Notes: a model not told the origin generated them from the sequence alone. A stretch of DNA of 64,000 nucleotides from Pseudomonas baltica (GCF_014235765.1 NZ_JACMYH010000001.1:1364001-1428000), one strand, 5' to 3'; counted from the stretch's first letter, positions 48,545 through 59,031 are shown. Numbers and translations: made by a program.

Positions 48545-49873
48545 ATGCCCGATGTCGATACCGCCCTGGACCTGCTGCTACTGCCCACCTGGCTGGTACC
48601 GGTCGAGCCCGCCGGTGTCGTGCTCGAAGACCATGCCCTGGGTATCCGCGACGGCCAGATCGCATTCATCGGCCCGCGCAGCGCAGCCGCCCGGCTGCAG
48701 GCGCGAGAAACCCGCGAACTGCCGGGCCAGCTGCTCGCTCCGGGGCTGGTCAATGCGCACGGGCACGCGGCCATGACGCTGTTCCGCGGCCTGGCCGACG
48801 ACCTGCCGCTGATGACCTGGCTCGAACGACACATCTGGCCCGCCGAGGCACGCTGGGTCAGCGAGGCGTTCGTCCGCGACGGCACCGACCTGGCCATTGC
48901 CGAGCAACTCCAAGGCGGCATCACCTGCTTTTCCGACATGTATTTCTTTCCCGAAGTGGCCGCCGAGCGCGTGCACGCCAGTGGCATGCGCGCACAGATC
49001 ACCGTGCCGGTGCTGAACTTCCCCATTCCCGGCGCGCGTGATGCCGACGAGGCGCTGCACAAGGGGGTCGAGCTGTTCAACGACCTCAAGCACCATCCAC
49101 GCGTCAGCATTGCCTTCGGCCCCCATGCGCCCTACACGGTGAGCGACGAAAACCTGGAAAAGATCCGGGTACTGGCGGACGAAATGGATGCCGCCATCCA
49201 CATGCATGTTCACGAAACCGCAGGCGAAGTGCACGATGCCCTGCAACAGAGCGGCGAGCGTCCGCTGGCCAGGCTGGCCCGCCTCGGCCTGCTGGGGCCG
49301 CGCTTCCAGGCGGTGCACATGACTCAGATAGACGACGCCGACCTCGCGCTGCTGGTGGAAAGCAACAGCAACGTCGTGCACTGCCCGCTGTCCAACCTCA
49401 AGCTGGCCAGTGGCTTCTGTCCGGTGGAAAAGCTCTGGCAGGCCGGCGTCAATGTGGCCGTGGGCACCGATGGGGCGGCGAGCAACAATAGCCTCGACCT
49501 GCTCGGCGACACGCGCATCGCAGCGCTGCTGGCCAAGGCCGTGGCCGGTTCGGCGACCGCATTGGATGCCCATCGCGCACTGCGCATGGCCACCCTCAAT
49601 GGCGCCCGAGCCCTGGGCATGGAGACGCACATCGGCTCGCTGGAGGTTGGCAAGGCTGCGGACCTGGCGTCGTTCGACCTGTCCAGACTGGCTCAGCAGC
49701 CGGTCTACGACCCGGTGTCGCAACTGATCTACGCCAGTAGCCGCGATTGTGTCCGGCATGTCTGGGTCGCCGGCAGGCAACTGCTCGACGAAGGTCGCCT
49801 GACCCGCCTGGACGAGCAACTGCTACGTGACAAGGCATGCGCCTGGGGCGAGCGTATCGCCGCCGAGCGATGA
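48545..49873 (+). CDS. mtaD: 5'-methylthioadenosine / S-adenosylhomocysteine deaminase
   Basis: A 442-residue amidohydrolase of the TRZ/ATZ group. Metal and catalytic residues are seen in [49 protein letters not shown] and [18 protein letters not shown]. It deaminates MTA to methylthioinosine and SAH to SIH. In P. aeruginosa the homolog at this locus is an MTA deaminase feeding salvage through methylthioinosine phosphorylase. It is divergent from the mtnA-like gene with a 105-base spacer and is followed 57 bases later by ubiG. ATG 48545 is the first plausible start; the long frame upstream is antisense to mtnA. Confidence 0.93.
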   Translation: MPDVDTALDLLLLPTWLVPVEPAGVVLEDHALGIRDGQIAFIGPRSAAARLQARETRELPGQLLAPGLVNAHGHAAMTLFRGLADDLPLMTWLERHIWPAEARWVSEAFVRDGTDLAIAEQLQGGITCFSDMYFFPEVAAERVHASGMRAQITVPVLNFPIPGARDADEALHKGVELFNDLKHHPRVSIAFGPHAPYTVSDENLEKIRVLADEMDAAIHMHVHETAGEVHDALQQSGERPLARLARLGLLGPRFQAVHMTQIDDADLALLVESNSNVVHCPLSNLKLASGFCPVEKLWQAGVNVAVGTDGAASNNSLDLLGDTRIAALLAKAVAGSATALDAHRALRMATLNGARALGMETHIGSLEVGKAADLASFDLSRLAQQPVYDPVSQLIYASSRDCVRHVWVAGRQLLDEGRLTRLDEQLLRDKACAWGERIAAER

Positions 49874-49930
49874 CGACTGCGCCGCCCGGCCCTACAGAAT
49901 TCAAGAATCACATCGTTTAGAGGACACCCA

Positions 49931-50629
49931 ATGAGCAACGTCGACCACGCTGAAATCGCCAAGTTCGAAGCCCTGGCGCACCGCTGGTGGGATCGCAACA
50001 GCGAGTTCAAGCCGCTGCACGACATCAATCCGTTGCGCGTCAACTGGATCGACGAGCGCGTCAACCTGGCGGGCAAGCAGGTCCTGGATGTAGGTTGCGG
50101 CGGCGGTATCCTGAGCGAGGCCATGGCCCTGCGCGGCGCCAAGGTCACCGGGATCGACATGGGCGAGGCGCCGCTGGCGGTTGCCCGCCTGCACCAGCTG
50201 GAATCCGGGGTGGAAGTGGAATACCGCCAGATCACCGCCGAAGCCCTGTCGGCCGAATGCCCGCAGCGCTTCGATGTGGTCACCTGCCTGGAAATGCTCG
50301 AACACGTGCCAGACCCATCGTCGGTGATCCGCGCCTGCTTCCGCATGGTCAAGCCTGGCGGCCAGGTGTTCTTCTCGACCATCAACCGCAACCCCAAGGC
50401 GTACCTGTTCGCGATCATCGGCGCCGAGTACATCATGAAGCTGCTGCCGCGCGGCACCCACGACTTCAAGAAATTCATCCGCCCTTCCGAGCTCGGCGCG
50501 TGGAGCCGCGAGGCCGGACTGACCGTCAAGGACATCACCGGCCTGACCTACAACCCGCTCACCAAGCACTACAAGCTGGCGTCGGACGTCGACGTCAACT
50601 ACATGATCCAGACCCTTCGCGAGGAATGA
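49931..50629 (+). CDS. ubiG: Ubiquinone biosynthesis O-methyltransferase
   Basis: A 232-residue SAM-dependent methyltransferase. The N-terminal [20 protein letters not shown] and [11 protein letters not shown] are UbiG hallmarks, followed by the SAM site [16 protein letters not shown], the acidic [11 protein letters not shown], and [18 protein letters not shown]. It performs both O-methylation steps of ubiquinone synthesis. The ATG follows GAGGA. It leads a three-gene unit with mupP and yciK, the conserved Pseudomonas order. Confidence 0.97.
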   Translation: MSNVDHAEIAKFEALAHRWWDRNSEFKPLHDINPLRVNWIDERVNLAGKQVLDVGCGGGILSEAMALRGAKVTGIDMGEAPLAVARLHQLESGVEVEYRQITAEALSAECPQRFDVVTCLEMLEHVPDPSSVIRACFRMVKPGGQVFFSTINRNPKAYLFAIIGAEYIMKLLPRGTHDFKKFIRPSELGAWSREAGLTVKDITGLTYNPLTKHYKLASDVDVNYMIQTLREE

Positions 50630-50631
50630 GC

Positions 50632-51303
50632 ATGCGCCTTCGAGCGGTACTTTTCGATATGGACGGCACGCTGCTCGATACCGCGCCGGACTTCGTCGCC
50701 ATATGCCAGGCCATGCGCGCCGAACGCGGCCTGGCGCCGATCGACGAGCAGCGTGTGCGCGACGTGATCTCCGGCGGCGCCAAGGCCATGGTCCAGGCGT
50801 CGTTCGACCTGGCACCCGAGTCAGCTGAGTTCGAAGCCTTGCGCCTGGAGTTCCTCGAGCGCTACCAACACGGCTGCGCGGTCCACAGCCATCTCTACGA
50901 AGGCATGGCGCAACTGCTCGCGGATATCGAGCAGGCCAAGCTGATCTGGGGCGTGGTGACCAACAAGCCGTTGCGCTTCGCCGAGCCCATCATGCAGCAA
51001 CTGGGGTTGGCACAGCGTTCGGCGGTGCTGATCTGCCCCGACCATGTAACGCGCAGCAAGCCGGACCCCGAACCCGTGCTGCTGGCCTGCAGCAGGCTCG
51101 ACCTGGACCCGGCCAGCGTGCTGTTCGTCGGTGATGATCTGCGCGACATCGAATCGGGCCGCGATGCCGGGACCAGGACCGCCGCAGTGCGCTACGGCTA
51201 CATCCATCCCGACGACAACCCGGATCACTGGGGCGCCGACGTGGTAGTCGATCACCCGTCGGATCTGCGCCGTGTGCTCGACCAGGCCCTTTGCGGCTGC
51301 TGA
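50632..51303 (+). CDS. mupP: N-acetylmuramic acid 6-phosphate phosphatase
   Basis: A 223-residue HAD-superfamily phosphatase. The nucleophile motif is [13 protein letters not shown] (Asp9, Asp11), motif II is GVVTNKP, and motifs III/IV are [11 protein letters not shown] and [16 protein letters not shown]. It was formerly annotated as phosphoglycolate phosphatase. The gene between ubiG and yciK in Pseudomonas is mupP, which dephosphorylates MurNAc-6-P in the peptidoglycan recycling route that bypasses de novo MurNAc synthesis and confers intrinsic fosfomycin tolerance. ATG 50632 lies six bases from GAGGA; ATG 50626 overlaps the ubiG stop and has no spacing. Confidence 0.93.
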   Translation: MRLRAVLFDMDGTLLDTAPDFVAICQAMRAERGLAPIDEQRVRDVISGGAKAMVQASFDLAPESAEFEALRLEFLERYQHGCAVHSHLYEGMAQLLADIEQAKLIWGVVTNKPLRFAEPIMQQLGLAQRSAVLICPDHVTRSKPDPEPVLLACSRLDLDPASVLFVGDDLRDIESGRDAGTRTAAVRYGYIHPDDNPDHWGADVVVDHPSDLRRVLDQALCGC

Positions 51304-51328
51304 ACCGTACTACTTTCCAGGAGTTTCC

Positions 51329-52069
51329 ATGTTCGATTACTCAGCCCGCCCCGACCTGCTGGCCGGGCGCATCATCCTGGTGACCGGTGCCGGCCGTGGC
51401 ATTGGCGCTGCCGCCGCGAAAACCTTCGCCGCCCATGGCGCCACCGTGCTGCTGCTGGGCAAGACCGAATCCAACCTGACCACCGTGTACGACGAAATCG
51501 AAGCCGCCGGGCATGCCCAGCCGGTGGTCATCACCTTCGACCTGCAGAGCGCGCGAAGCGAACAGTACGCGCAATTGGCACAGGTGATCGAGACCACCTT
51601 CGGCCGCCTCGACGGCCTGCTGCACAACGCCTCGATCATTGGCCCGCGCACACCACTGGACGTGCTGCCCGACGACGAGTTCATCCAGGTGATGCAGGTC
51701 AACGTGAACGCCACGTTCATGCTCACTCGCGCACTGCTGCCTCTGCTCAAGCAGGCGGCAGATGGCTCGGTGGCGTTCACCTCCAGCAGTGTCGGTCGCA
51801 AGGGGCGCGCCCACTGGGGCGCCTACGGCGTGTCGAAGTTCGCCACCGAAGGCCTGATGCAGACCCTCGCCGACGAGCTGGAAGGTGTCAGCGCGGTACG
51901 TTCCAACAGCATCAACCCCGGTGCCACGCGCACGGCCATGCGCGCGCAGGCCTATCCGGCCGAGGAGCCTGGCCGCAACCCGTTGCCCGAACAGATCATG
52001 CCGGTGTATCTGTACCTGATGGGACCCGACAGTATCGGGGTCAATGGCCGGGCGTTGGACGCCCAGTGA
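51329..52069 (+). CDS. yciK: YciK family short-chain dehydrogenase
   Basis: A 246-residue SDR protein: cofactor motif ILVTGAGRGIGAAAAKTF, LLHNASIIGPRTPL, catalytic Ser in FTSSSVGRKGRA and Tyr-x3-Lys in GAYGVSKFATEG. E. coli YciK is an oxidoreductase of uncertain substrate. The ATG is five bases from CAGGAG, 25 bases after mupP, so it belongs to the ubiG-mupP-yciK unit. It converges on undA. Confidence 0.92.
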   Translation: MFDYSARPDLLAGRIILVTGAGRGIGAAAAKTFAAHGATVLLLGKTESNLTTVYDEIEAAGHAQPVVITFDLQSARSEQYAQLAQVIETTFGRLDGLLHNASIIGPRTPLDVLPDDEFIQVMQVNVNATFMLTRALLPLLKQAADGSVAFTSSSVGRKGRAHWGAYGVSKFATEGLMQTLADELEGVSAVRSNSINPGATRTAMRAQAYPAEEPGRNPLPEQIMPVYLYLMGPDSIGVNGRALDAQ

Positions 52070-52185
52070 AATGTGTCCTCAGGGCGGGCACCCACCGCTG
52101 TAACGACCGGCCAGCCAGCCTGTCGCGCAACCGTGGTGCCGCCTGAGGCGATCCTGCTAGTCCTGCGTCATGCCCCTACCCTGTT

Positions 52186-52968
52186 TCAAGCCACGACCCT
52201 TTTGTCCAGGGTGGTGGTGCGCTGCAGCTCCAGCGCCATGCAGCGTTCCAGGAACAGGAACATGAAGTCGTAGCTCTTGCAGATGGCGTTGCGCAGCTCG
52301 GCCTGCTGCAGTTCGGTGGCATGGTTGCCAACCAGGGTGCAGATGATCTCCAGAGCTTCCCACGGATGCTCGTCGTCGTACTGGGCATGCAGGCTCAGCC
52401 AGCGCATGGCGCGCTTGCGGTTCTGCTCGGGAAACGCCTGGGCATAGGTGTCGTCGGCGCAGACCACCGCCGACCACTCGCCGGTTGCACCCTCGATGGC
52501 ATAGTTGGTGGCCGCCATGGCAACCGCCAGCGAGTCGGTGGCACAGCTCTGCCAGCACCAATGGCTGAGCGCGTGCAGCTCGGCCGGCACGTCCTGGGCG
52601 ATGAGATCCTGGAGACTGACGCCATGCGCCTGGCTCCAATGCACCCAATAATCGGCGTGATTGAGTTCGACTCGAATGTTGCGCATCAACCAGCGCCGCG
52701 CCATGTCCTCGCCCGGATGCCGGGCAAAACGCGTCTTGGTCAGGTTCTGCGCCATGTACAGTGAAAACTGCTCCACCACGGGCCAGCCGCCGATCAGGTA
52801 ATGACGCATGGTGCGCGAGCTCAGCTGGTTGTCGCGCATGCGCGCGTAAACCTCATGCTCGACGACCCGACGTTTGTTCGGCGCACAGTCTTCGATCAGT
52901 TTCTGTGCCCACTCGGGATAACTTTTTGCGTCCATCAGCGGACCCAGGCGAATAAAAGGATCGTTCAC
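52186..52968 (-). CDS. undA: UndA, non-heme diiron fatty-acid decarboxylase making 1-undecene
   Basis: A 260-residue heme-oxygenase-like diiron protein, often annotated as TenA-family. With the GTG start at 52968 (GGAGG seven bases upstream) the metal ligands fall at Glu101 and His104 (RVELNHADYW), Glu159 (YAIEGATGEW) and His194, Asp198 and His201 (LHAQYDDEHPW). These match the positions reported for Pseudomonas UndA. UndA oxidatively decarboxylates medium-chain fatty acids such as lauric acid to terminal alkenes with O2, giving the volatile 1-undecene. A TTG two codons upstream is less likely. The gene next to yciK is also, as I recall, the undA locus in other pseudomonads. It converges with yciK. 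Confidence 0.9.
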   Translation of the reverse strand: MNDPFIRLGPLMDAKSYPEWAQKLIEDCAPNKRRVVEHEVYARMRDNQLSSRTMRHYLIGGWPVVEQFSLYMAQNLTKTRFARHPGEDMARRWLMRNIRVELNHADYWVHWSQAHGVSLQDLIAQDVPAELHALSHWCWQSCATDSLAVAMAATNYAIEGATGEWSAVVCADDTYAQAFPEQNRKRAMRWLSLHAQYDDEHPWEALEIICTLVGNHATELQQAELRNAICKSYDFMFLFLERCMALELQRTTTLDKRVVA

Positions 52969-53014
52969 TGGCAAACCTCCATTTAATTAAGTGAAGAACA
53001 GCGGCAAATTGCCC

Positions 53015-55477
53015 TTATCGGAAAGTGTCGGGAACGCCAAAGCGCAACGGCCGCAGTCTGCCCAGGTGACGGCGCAGACTGTCACAGGTGAAAACCTGCG
53101 GTCGCTCGATCAAATATCCTTGTGCGTAGTCCACACCAATTTCCAGCAAGGCCTGTTCTATCAGAGGCGTCTCGACAAACTCGGCAATGGTGCGCTTGCC
53201 CATGACGTGGCCAATATGGTTGATCACTTCCACCATCGCCCGATTGATCGGGTCGTCCAACATATCTTTAACGAAGCTGCCGTCGATTTTCAAATAATCG
53301 ACAGGTAAATGTTTCAAATAGGCAAACGAAGACATACCGGCGCAGAAGTCGTCGAGTGCAAAGTGACAACCCAAGCCCTTCAATTCATTGATAAAACGGA
53401 TTGCGCTGCCAAGATTTGCGATGGCGCTTGTCTCGGTAATCTCGAAACATATCAGCTCGGCCGGAATGGCGTGCAGGCGAAATTGTTCACGCAGGAACTC
53501 AAGGAACTCGTCATCACCGATGCTGATGCCGGAAAGGTTGATCGCACACACCGCCAACGGCCCCTGGTCGGGCTGGTCGAGCGTCTGGCGCACCACCTTG
53601 AATACGTTCTGCACCACCCAACGGTCCAGGGCGGTCATCAGGCCGTAGCGCTCGGCAGCCGGGATGAACACCTCGGGCATGATGATGCGGCCGGTTTCAT
53701 CGCTCAGGCGCAGCAGGATCTCGATGTGCCCACCCGGCGGGCCGTCCTGTATCCCCAGGGCGGCGATCTCCTGCGCGTACAGGCAGAACCGGTTTTCCTC
53801 CAGGGCCATGTGCAACCGTTGGACCCACGCCATCTCGTCGACGCGCACGGTCAGTTCGCTGTCGGCGGCGTGGTAGACCTGAACGCGGTTGCGGCCGCGC
53901 TCCTTGGCCAGGTAGCAGGCCATGTCGGCGGCGCGCATCGAGGCTTCGAGGGTGATCGGCGCCTGGGTCAGGTGCACCATGCCGACGCTGACGGTGGTGA
54001 CGAACGGGCGCCCCTTCCACACGAAGTGCAGGTTCTGCACGGTGTGGCGCAGTGTTTCGGCCAGTTTCTCCGATTCGGCGGCCGAGCAGTTCTCGATGAG
54101 GATGCCGAACTCGTCACCGCCCAGGCGCGCCAGGGTGTCACCCTCGCGCAGCCCGGACTGCAGCAGTGCGCAGATGTGGCGAAGCAGTTCGTCGCCCGCC
54201 GCGTGACCGCAGGTGTCGTTGACCAGTTTGAACTGGTCCAGGTCGAGGAACATCAGTGAGTGGCAGCCAGGATAACGCTGCAGCGCGGCCAGCGCCTGCT
54301 CGAGACGGAACTCGAACTCGCGGCGGTTGGCCAGCCCGGTCAATGCATCGTGCGTGGCCTGCCACGACAGGTTGGCGATGTATTGCCGCTCCTGGGTCAT
54401 GTCGTGCAGCACCAGCACGGTACCGCTGATGTGCTGGTCGGTCTGGATCGGCGCGCCTACGAGCGTCACCGAGACCGTACTGCCGTCCAGGCGCTGGATC
54501 AGCTTGGCGTGTTCGCTGCCGCCGCGCAGGTCGCCACTGACGATGTGGTCGATGAGGGTGAAGCTGTCCTTCTCGGCGTTTTCGTCGAGCAGGTTGAACA
54601 ACGCCGCCAGCGGCAGCCCCACGGCCTGATCGGCGCTCCAGTGGGTCAGTCGCTCGGCGGCCGGGTTCATGTAGAGGATCGCGCCCTCGACATCGGTAGT
54701 GATCACCCCATCGCCGATGGACGCCAGGGTTACCTGGGCGCGGTCCTTTTCCAGTTGCAGGGCATAGGCGAAGGCATGGCGCTGGTTGAGCAGCTTGCGC
54801 GTGCGCCACAGCGCCAGCACGATCAACAGCAGCGCCACCAGCAGGTTGCTGACCACCAGCAGGTACTGCACCGCGCGCGAGCCCTCGCCCAATGCCGCGC
54901 TGAAGGCCATGGCGGCGGGCGTCACCGCGTCATTGATGAGCATGATCTGGTGCTTCCAGCGCGCCATGTCCGCTTCGCTGGCGGTGCCGGCCTGTTGCGC
55001 CGCGTGCATCTGCTGCGCCAGGGCGTCGAGTTCGACCAGGTAGGTATCGCCGATCTTCCAGTGCGCGATGGCCCTGGACATGTAGCTCACATCGCTGAAG
55101 TGACGGTACAGCCAGATGATGTTCTGCATGTCGTCAGGGTGGTTGTTGCCCTTCAGAATGCCGGTCCGTGCAGCCGCCAGATCAGGCTCGGGCTGGTCGA
55201 GGGCGAGGCGCAGCTGATGACCGCCCTGGGGAATGGCGATGGCGCGCAGGTACTTCTGGAAGACTTCCTCGTCACGGCTGTCGGCATACAGGTTCAGGTA
55301 GTAGATCGCGTCTTTCTGACCCTTGGACCAGAAGCTTTCGCCCGCGACATAGCTGCGCACCGCGGACAGTGCGTAGAGGCTGATGCAACCCAGCATTGCC
55401 ATCAACCCCACGACGGCGATGAATGGCCAGACAATCCCCAGCAATCTCGGTGTATCGAGAGTCTGTGTGTGCTTCAT
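53015..55477 (-). CDS. Membrane PAS-GGDEF-EAL protein (c-di-GMP turnover)
   Basis: An 820-residue protein with an N-terminal transmembrane helix (about 12-35), a periplasmic sensor region (about 36-200), a second helix (about 203-222), a PAS domain (about 250-360), GGDEF (about 375-540; intact RLGGDEFGILIEN) and EAL (about 555-800). In EAL the leading motif is EILLRL. Further ligands are seen in AINLSG, CFEITETSAI, FALDDFCAGMSS and YLKIDGSFV. Both cyclase and phosphodiesterase sites look usable, so the net activity is unclear. It probably senses an extracytoplasmic signal and adjusts c-di-GMP. Single gene, 46 bases downstream of the undA start region in the same direction. Confidence 0.93.
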   Translation of the reverse strand: MKHTQTLDTPRLLGIVWPFIAVVGLMAMLGCISLYALSAVRSYVAGESFWSKGQKDAIYYLNLYADSRDEEVFQKYLRAIAIPQGGHQLRLALDQPEPDLAAARTGILKGNNHPDDMQNIIWLYRHFSDVSYMSRAIAHWKIGDTYLVELDALAQQMHAAQQAGTASEADMARWKHQIMLINDAVTPAAMAFSAALGEGSRAVQYLLVVSNLLVALLLIVLALWRTRKLLNQRHAFAYALQLEKDRAQVTLASIGDGVITTDVEGAILYMNPAAERLTHWSADQAVGLPLAALFNLLDENAEKDSFTLIDHIVSGDLRGGSEHAKLIQRLDGSTVSVTLVGAPIQTDQHISGTVLVLHDMTQERQYIANLSWQATHDALTGLANRREFEFRLEQALAALQRYPGCHSLMFLDLDQFKLVNDTCGHAAGDELLRHICALLQSGLREGDTLARLGGDEFGILIENCSAAESEKLAETLRHTVQNLHFVWKGRPFVTTVSVGMVHLTQAPITLEASMRAADMACYLAKERGRNRVQVYHAADSELTVRVDEMAWVQRLHMALEENRFCLYAQEIAALGIQDGPPGGHIEILLRLSDETGRIIMPEVFIPAAERYGLMTALDRWVVQNVFKVVRQTLDQPDQGPLAVCAINLSGISIGDDEFLEFLREQFRLHAIPAELICFEITETSAIANLGSAIRFINELKGLGCHFALDDFCAGMSSFAYLKHLPVDYLKIDGSFVKDMLDDPINRAMVEVINHIGHVMGKRTIAEFVETPLIEQALLEIGVDYAQGYLIERPQVFTCDSLRRHLGRLRPLRFGVPDTFR

Positions 55478-55627
55478 GAGGTTCCTTGCTTCAGCGATCC
55501 AGGCAACGTCCAAGTCAGAACTTCAATCACCACTGGCACACTCTAGGCTAGTTTCGGAAAGGACCGGCACAGTTTTCGTCGGTGCCGAATCTTTTTTTTA
55601 TGGCTGGGCGCGCCGCCAGCCGCGGAC

Positions 55628-57460
55628 TCAGACCTGTTGCAGATAACCGTACAGACGCGCATACAGCCCGCCCTCGGCGATAAGCTGCTGGTGATCGCCA
55701 TCTTCGGCGATCCGGCCGCCGTCGAACACCAGCACGCGGTCGGCCTGCTTCACCGCAGAGAGCCGGTGGGCAATGATCAAGGTAGTGCGCCCTCGCAGGA
55801 ATCGCGCGAGGGCCTGGTGCAGGTTGTACTCGGTGGCGGCATCGAGCGCAGAGGTGGCTTCGTCGAGAATGACCACCTTGGGCTCGGCCAGCACCATTCG
55901 AGCAATCGCCAGACGCTGCCGCTGACCCCCGGAAAGGCGTACGCCGGACCGGCCGACAATGCTGTCCAGGCCGTGGGGCATGTCCCGCACGGTGCTGTCC
56001 AGCTGGGCGATCTGCAGTGCATTCCAGCAGGCATGGTCGCTGGCAGTGCGGCCCATGGTCAGGTTGGCACGAATCGTATCGTTGAACAGCGATGGATGTT
56101 GCAATACCACCGCGACATTATCGCGCAGGGTCTCCAGGCCCATCGCCTGCTGCAGCGTGCCACCAAAGCGCACCTCCCCGGCCTGTGGCGTATAGAGCCC
56201 GAGCAGCAATTGCACCAGCGTGCTCTTGCCACCCCCGCTGGCGCCGACGATGGCGACCTTTTCACCGGGCGCGATGCTCAGGTCCAGGCGGTCCAGCACC
56301 TTGTCCTCGGCATAGGCGAAGGTCAGGCCACGGATCTCGATACCCACCGTCTCGCGATCGCGGAACGGATCGCTGCCGCCCGGATACCTGGGTTCATCGG
56401 CGCGAGCGAGCAATTCATTAATCCGTTTCAGCGCACCACCTGCAGCGTAGTAGGCGTATTGCAGATTCAACAGCTGTTCGACCGGGGTGATCATGAACCA
56501 GAGGTAGCTGAACACTGCCAGCATCTGGCCAATGCTGAGGTCGGAGAACAGCACCGTGAGCATGGCTGCAGCGCGGAAGATATCGATGCCGAACTGGAAC
56601 AGCAGCGCGCTGGCGCGGCCCGACGCGTCGCTCTTCCACATCGAGGCGACCGCAAAGTCGCGCACTTCGCGAGCGCGCAGGCCGAGGCGGCCCAGAAAAT
56701 AACCCTGACGGTTGCTGGCGCGGACTTCCTGGATGGCGTCCAAGGTTTCGCCGAGCGCCTGGGTGAAGCGCGCGGTGCTATCGTTCTCGAGCTTCTTCAA
56801 GTGTTTGACGCGCTTGCCCAGCACCACCGTGGCGTACACCACGAGGGGGTTGAACAGCAGGATGAGCAGCGCCAGCTTCCAGTGCATCCACATCAGGATG
56901 CCCGCGGTGCCGGCCAGGGTCAGCATCGCCACCAGGAAGCGGCTCAGGGTTTCGCCGACGAATTTGTCGAGGGTTTCCAGGTCGGTGACCAGATGGGTAG
57001 TGACCGTCCCGCTGCCCAGGCTTTCGTATTCGCTGAGGGAGATGCGCTTGAGCCGTTCGATGAGACGCAGACGCAGGCGATACACCACGTCCTTGGCCAG
57101 GCCGGCGAACAGCCGCGCCTGCACGACGTTGAAAAGCAATGACCCACAACGCAGGGTGAAACTGATCACCAGCATCAGCCCTATGAAGCCGACGGGGATC
57201 TGCCAGGCGGCGGGCAACACCTGACTCATCCAGCGCGTGGCACTGCCGGCATGCCCGAGCAAGACCTCATCGACCAGCAGCGGCAACAGCAGGGGTATCG
57301 GCACGCTGCACAAGGTAGCGAGTACGGCGACGCCATTGGCGGTCCACAGCGTACGCTTGTGCTGCAATGCCAATCGGCGTATCTCGCCCCAACTCAGGCG
57401 GTCTGCCACGGGCGTGGTTTGCGACCCTGCCACCCCGACGGGGCCCGGTCGCTCATGCAT
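55628..57460 (-). CDS. ABC exporter with fused ATPase (type IV half-transporter)
   Basis: A 610-residue half-transporter. The membrane domain has about six helices (residues 45-330), followed by the ATPase domain with Walker A VGASGGGKSTLVQLLLG, Q-loop VVLQHPSLF, signature VRLSGGQRQRLAIARM, Walker B VVILDEATSALDA and H-loop LIIAHRLSA. It resembles MsbA/lipid- or drug-type exporters; the substrate is unknown. The ATG at 57460 overlaps the DsbA-like stop by eight bases, suggesting coupling. The upstream in-frame part is antisense-like and not included. Confidence 0.9.
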   Translation of the reverse strand: MHERPGPVGVAGSQTTPVADRLSWGEIRRLALQHKRTLWTANGVAVLATLCSVPIPLLLPLLVDEVLLGHAGSATRWMSQVLPAAWQIPVGFIGLMLVISFTLRCGSLLFNVVQARLFAGLAKDVVYRLRLRLIERLKRISLSEYESLGSGTVTTHLVTDLETLDKFVGETLSRFLVAMLTLAGTAGILMWMHWKLALLILLFNPLVVYATVVLGKRVKHLKKLENDSTARFTQALGETLDAIQEVRASNRQGYFLGRLGLRAREVRDFAVASMWKSDASGRASALLFQFGIDIFRAAAMLTVLFSDLSIGQMLAVFSYLWFMITPVEQLLNLQYAYYAAGGALKRINELLARADEPRYPGGSDPFRDRETVGIEIRGLTFAYAEDKVLDRLDLSIAPGEKVAIVGASGGGKSTLVQLLLGLYTPQAGEVRFGGTLQQAMGLETLRDNVAVVLQHPSLFNDTIRANLTMGRTASDHACWNALQIAQLDSTVRDMPHGLDSIVGRSGVRLSGGQRQRLAIARMVLAEPKVVILDEATSALDAATEYNLHQALARFLRGRTTLIIAHRLSAVKQADRVLVFDGGRIAEDGDHQQLIAEGGLYARLYGYLQQV

Positions 57461-58088
57461 CGGCAGCACGTTCCAGCCAGCGCGCCAACAACGGCGCAAG
57501 ATCGGCCAACGGTCGGTAACCATTGGTCAGCAAAGCCAGCTGGCCATCGCGCTCGGCGAGCAACGTCGGAAAGCCGGCGATGCCCAGCCCCTGCGCCCAG
57601 GCGAAATCGGCCTGGGTAGTTTGTACCCTGCGATCGCTGTCGAACGCCTCGACGAACTCGATGCGCGGCACACCGGCCTGTTCGGCCAGGGCAGCCAACT
57701 GCACCGGCTGGGTCACATCCAGGCGCAGGGTGTAGAACGCCTGCTGGATCAGCTTGACCAACGGCCAGGCCAGATCGGGGGCCAGTTCGCGCACCGCCAC
57801 GATCGCTCGGCAAGCCGGCTCGGTGTCGTAGACGAAGCCTGCCGGCAGTGCGCCCTCGAACTCGAAGGCCTGGCCGCTGGCCTCGTGCACCGCATGCCAG
57901 TGCTCGATGATGTAGTCGCGGGTGGTTGGCTCCAGCGCCGCGCCGCCGCTGCGCAGCCCGCCCACCACGATATGGGTCTTGACCCCTGCCGCCTCGGCCT
58001 GATCGATCAAGGCCTGGGCCACGGGCGCGAAACCCCAGCACCAGGAGCACATCGGGTCCATCACGTAGATCAGGCGGTTGCGCGACAT
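57453..58088 (-). CDS. DsbA-family thioredoxin-fold protein
   Basis: A 211-residue DsbA-like protein without a signal peptide, so cytoplasmic. It has the active site DPMCSWCWGFAP, an inserted helical domain and the cis-Pro loop GIAGFPTLLAERDG. It is similar to FrnE/2-hydroxychromene-2-carboxylate isomerase-like oxidoreductases. It probably reduces or isomerises disulfides. It lies between trhO and the ABC exporter, with four bases between its start and the trhO stop. Confidence 0.87.
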   Translation of the reverse strand: MSRNRLIYVMDPMCSWCWGFAPVAQALIDQAEAAGVKTHIVVGGLRSGGAALEPTTRDYIIEHWHAVHEASGQAFEFEGALPAGFVYDTEPACRAIVAVRELAPDLAWPLVKLIQQAFYTLRLDVTQPVQLAALAEQAGVPRIEFVEAFDSDRRVQTTQADFAWAQGLGIAGFPTLLAERDGQLALLTNGYRPLADLAPLLARWLERAADA

Positions 58089-58092
58089 GGGC

Positions 58093-59031
58093 TCAATCCT
58101 GGGCAGCTTTGCGATAGTTGTGGCCGATAGGGTGCGGCAGATTGCGCGCGCGAGCCAGTTCGATCTGCTTCTGACGATCAATGGCGCTCTTGCGGGTCTT
58201 TTCGCTCAGGCTGTTCCAGCAGTGCGGGCAACTGACGCCGGGCACGTAGTGCTCGCTGGCACGATCTTCGACACTGATCGGTGTGCGGCAGGCATGGCAC
58301 TGATCGTAATCGCCCTCGCTGAGGTCGTGGCGCACCGTGACGCGGTTGTCGAAGACGAAGCAATCACCTTCCCACTTGCTCTCTTGCTGGGGCACTTGCT
58401 CCAGGTACTTGAGAATGCCGCCCTTGAGGTGATAGACCTCTTCGAAGCCTTCGCCAAGCATGTAACTGGACGCCTTTTCGCAGCGGATACCGCCGGTGCA
58501 GAACATGGCGACCTTCTTGTGCACCGCCGGGTCGAAATGAGCCTTGATGTAATCGGGAAATTCGCGGAAAGACGCGGTCTTGGGATCCACGGCGCCGTGG
58601 AAGGTGCCGATGGCAACTTCGTAGTCGTTGCGAGTATCGATCAGCAGGACTTGCGGGTCGTCGAGCAACGCATTCCAGTCCTGCGGCTCGACATAGGTGC
58701 CAACCGTGCGGTTGGGGTCGACACCGGCGACGCCGAGGGTAACGATTTCCTTCTTCAGCTTGACCTTGGTGCGATAGAACGGCTGCTCGTCGCAGTACGA
58801 TTCCTTGTGGTCGATGTCGTCCATGCGCGGATCGAGCTTGAGCCAGGCCAACAGGCCGTCGACGCCTTCGCGGGTACCGGATACGGTGCCGTTGATGCCT
58901 TCTGCGGCTATCAGCAGCGTGCCTTTTATATCGTTGTCGAGCATGGCCTGCAGCAGCGGCTCACGCATTTCGACGTAATCTTCCAGGGTGACGAACTTGT
59001 ACAGTGCCGCCACGACGATCGCTTGGGTCAT
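58093..59031 (-). CDS. trhO: tRNA uridine(34) hydroxylase
   Basis: A 312-residue rhodanese-domain protein of the YceA/TrhO family. It has an N-terminal acylphosphatase-like domain ([16 protein letters not shown]), then a rhodanese domain with catalytic Cys178 in [35 protein letters not shown], and a C-terminal Cys-rich tail ([17 protein letters not shown]) that may bind metal. TrhO hydroxylates U34 of several tRNAs to 5-hydroxyuridine in an O2-dependent manner. ATG 59031 gives the usual [14 protein letters not shown] start. Confidence 0.94.
   Translation of the reverse strand: MTQAIVVAALYKFVTLEDYVEMREPLLQAMLDNDIKGTLLIAAEGINGTVSGTREGVDGLLAWLKLDPRMDDIDHKESYCDEQPFYRTKVKLKKEIVTLGVAGVDPNRTVGTYVEPQDWNALLDDPQVLLIDTRNDYEVAIGTFHGAVDPKTASFREFPDYIKAHFDPAVHKKVAMFCTGGIRCEKASSYMLGEGFEEVYHLKGGILKYLEQVPQQESKWEGDCFVFDNRVTVRHDLSEGDYDQCHACRTPISVEDRASEHYVPGVSCPHCWNSLSEKTRKSAIDRQKQIELARARNLPHPIGHNYRKAAQD

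Noticed and set aside
52077..52147. Long-range inverted repeat (CCTCAGGGCGG and CCGCCTGAGG) between yciK and undA
   Set aside because: The stem has a bulge, the loop is about 50 bases and no T-tract follows; it may be chance in GC-rich DNA.
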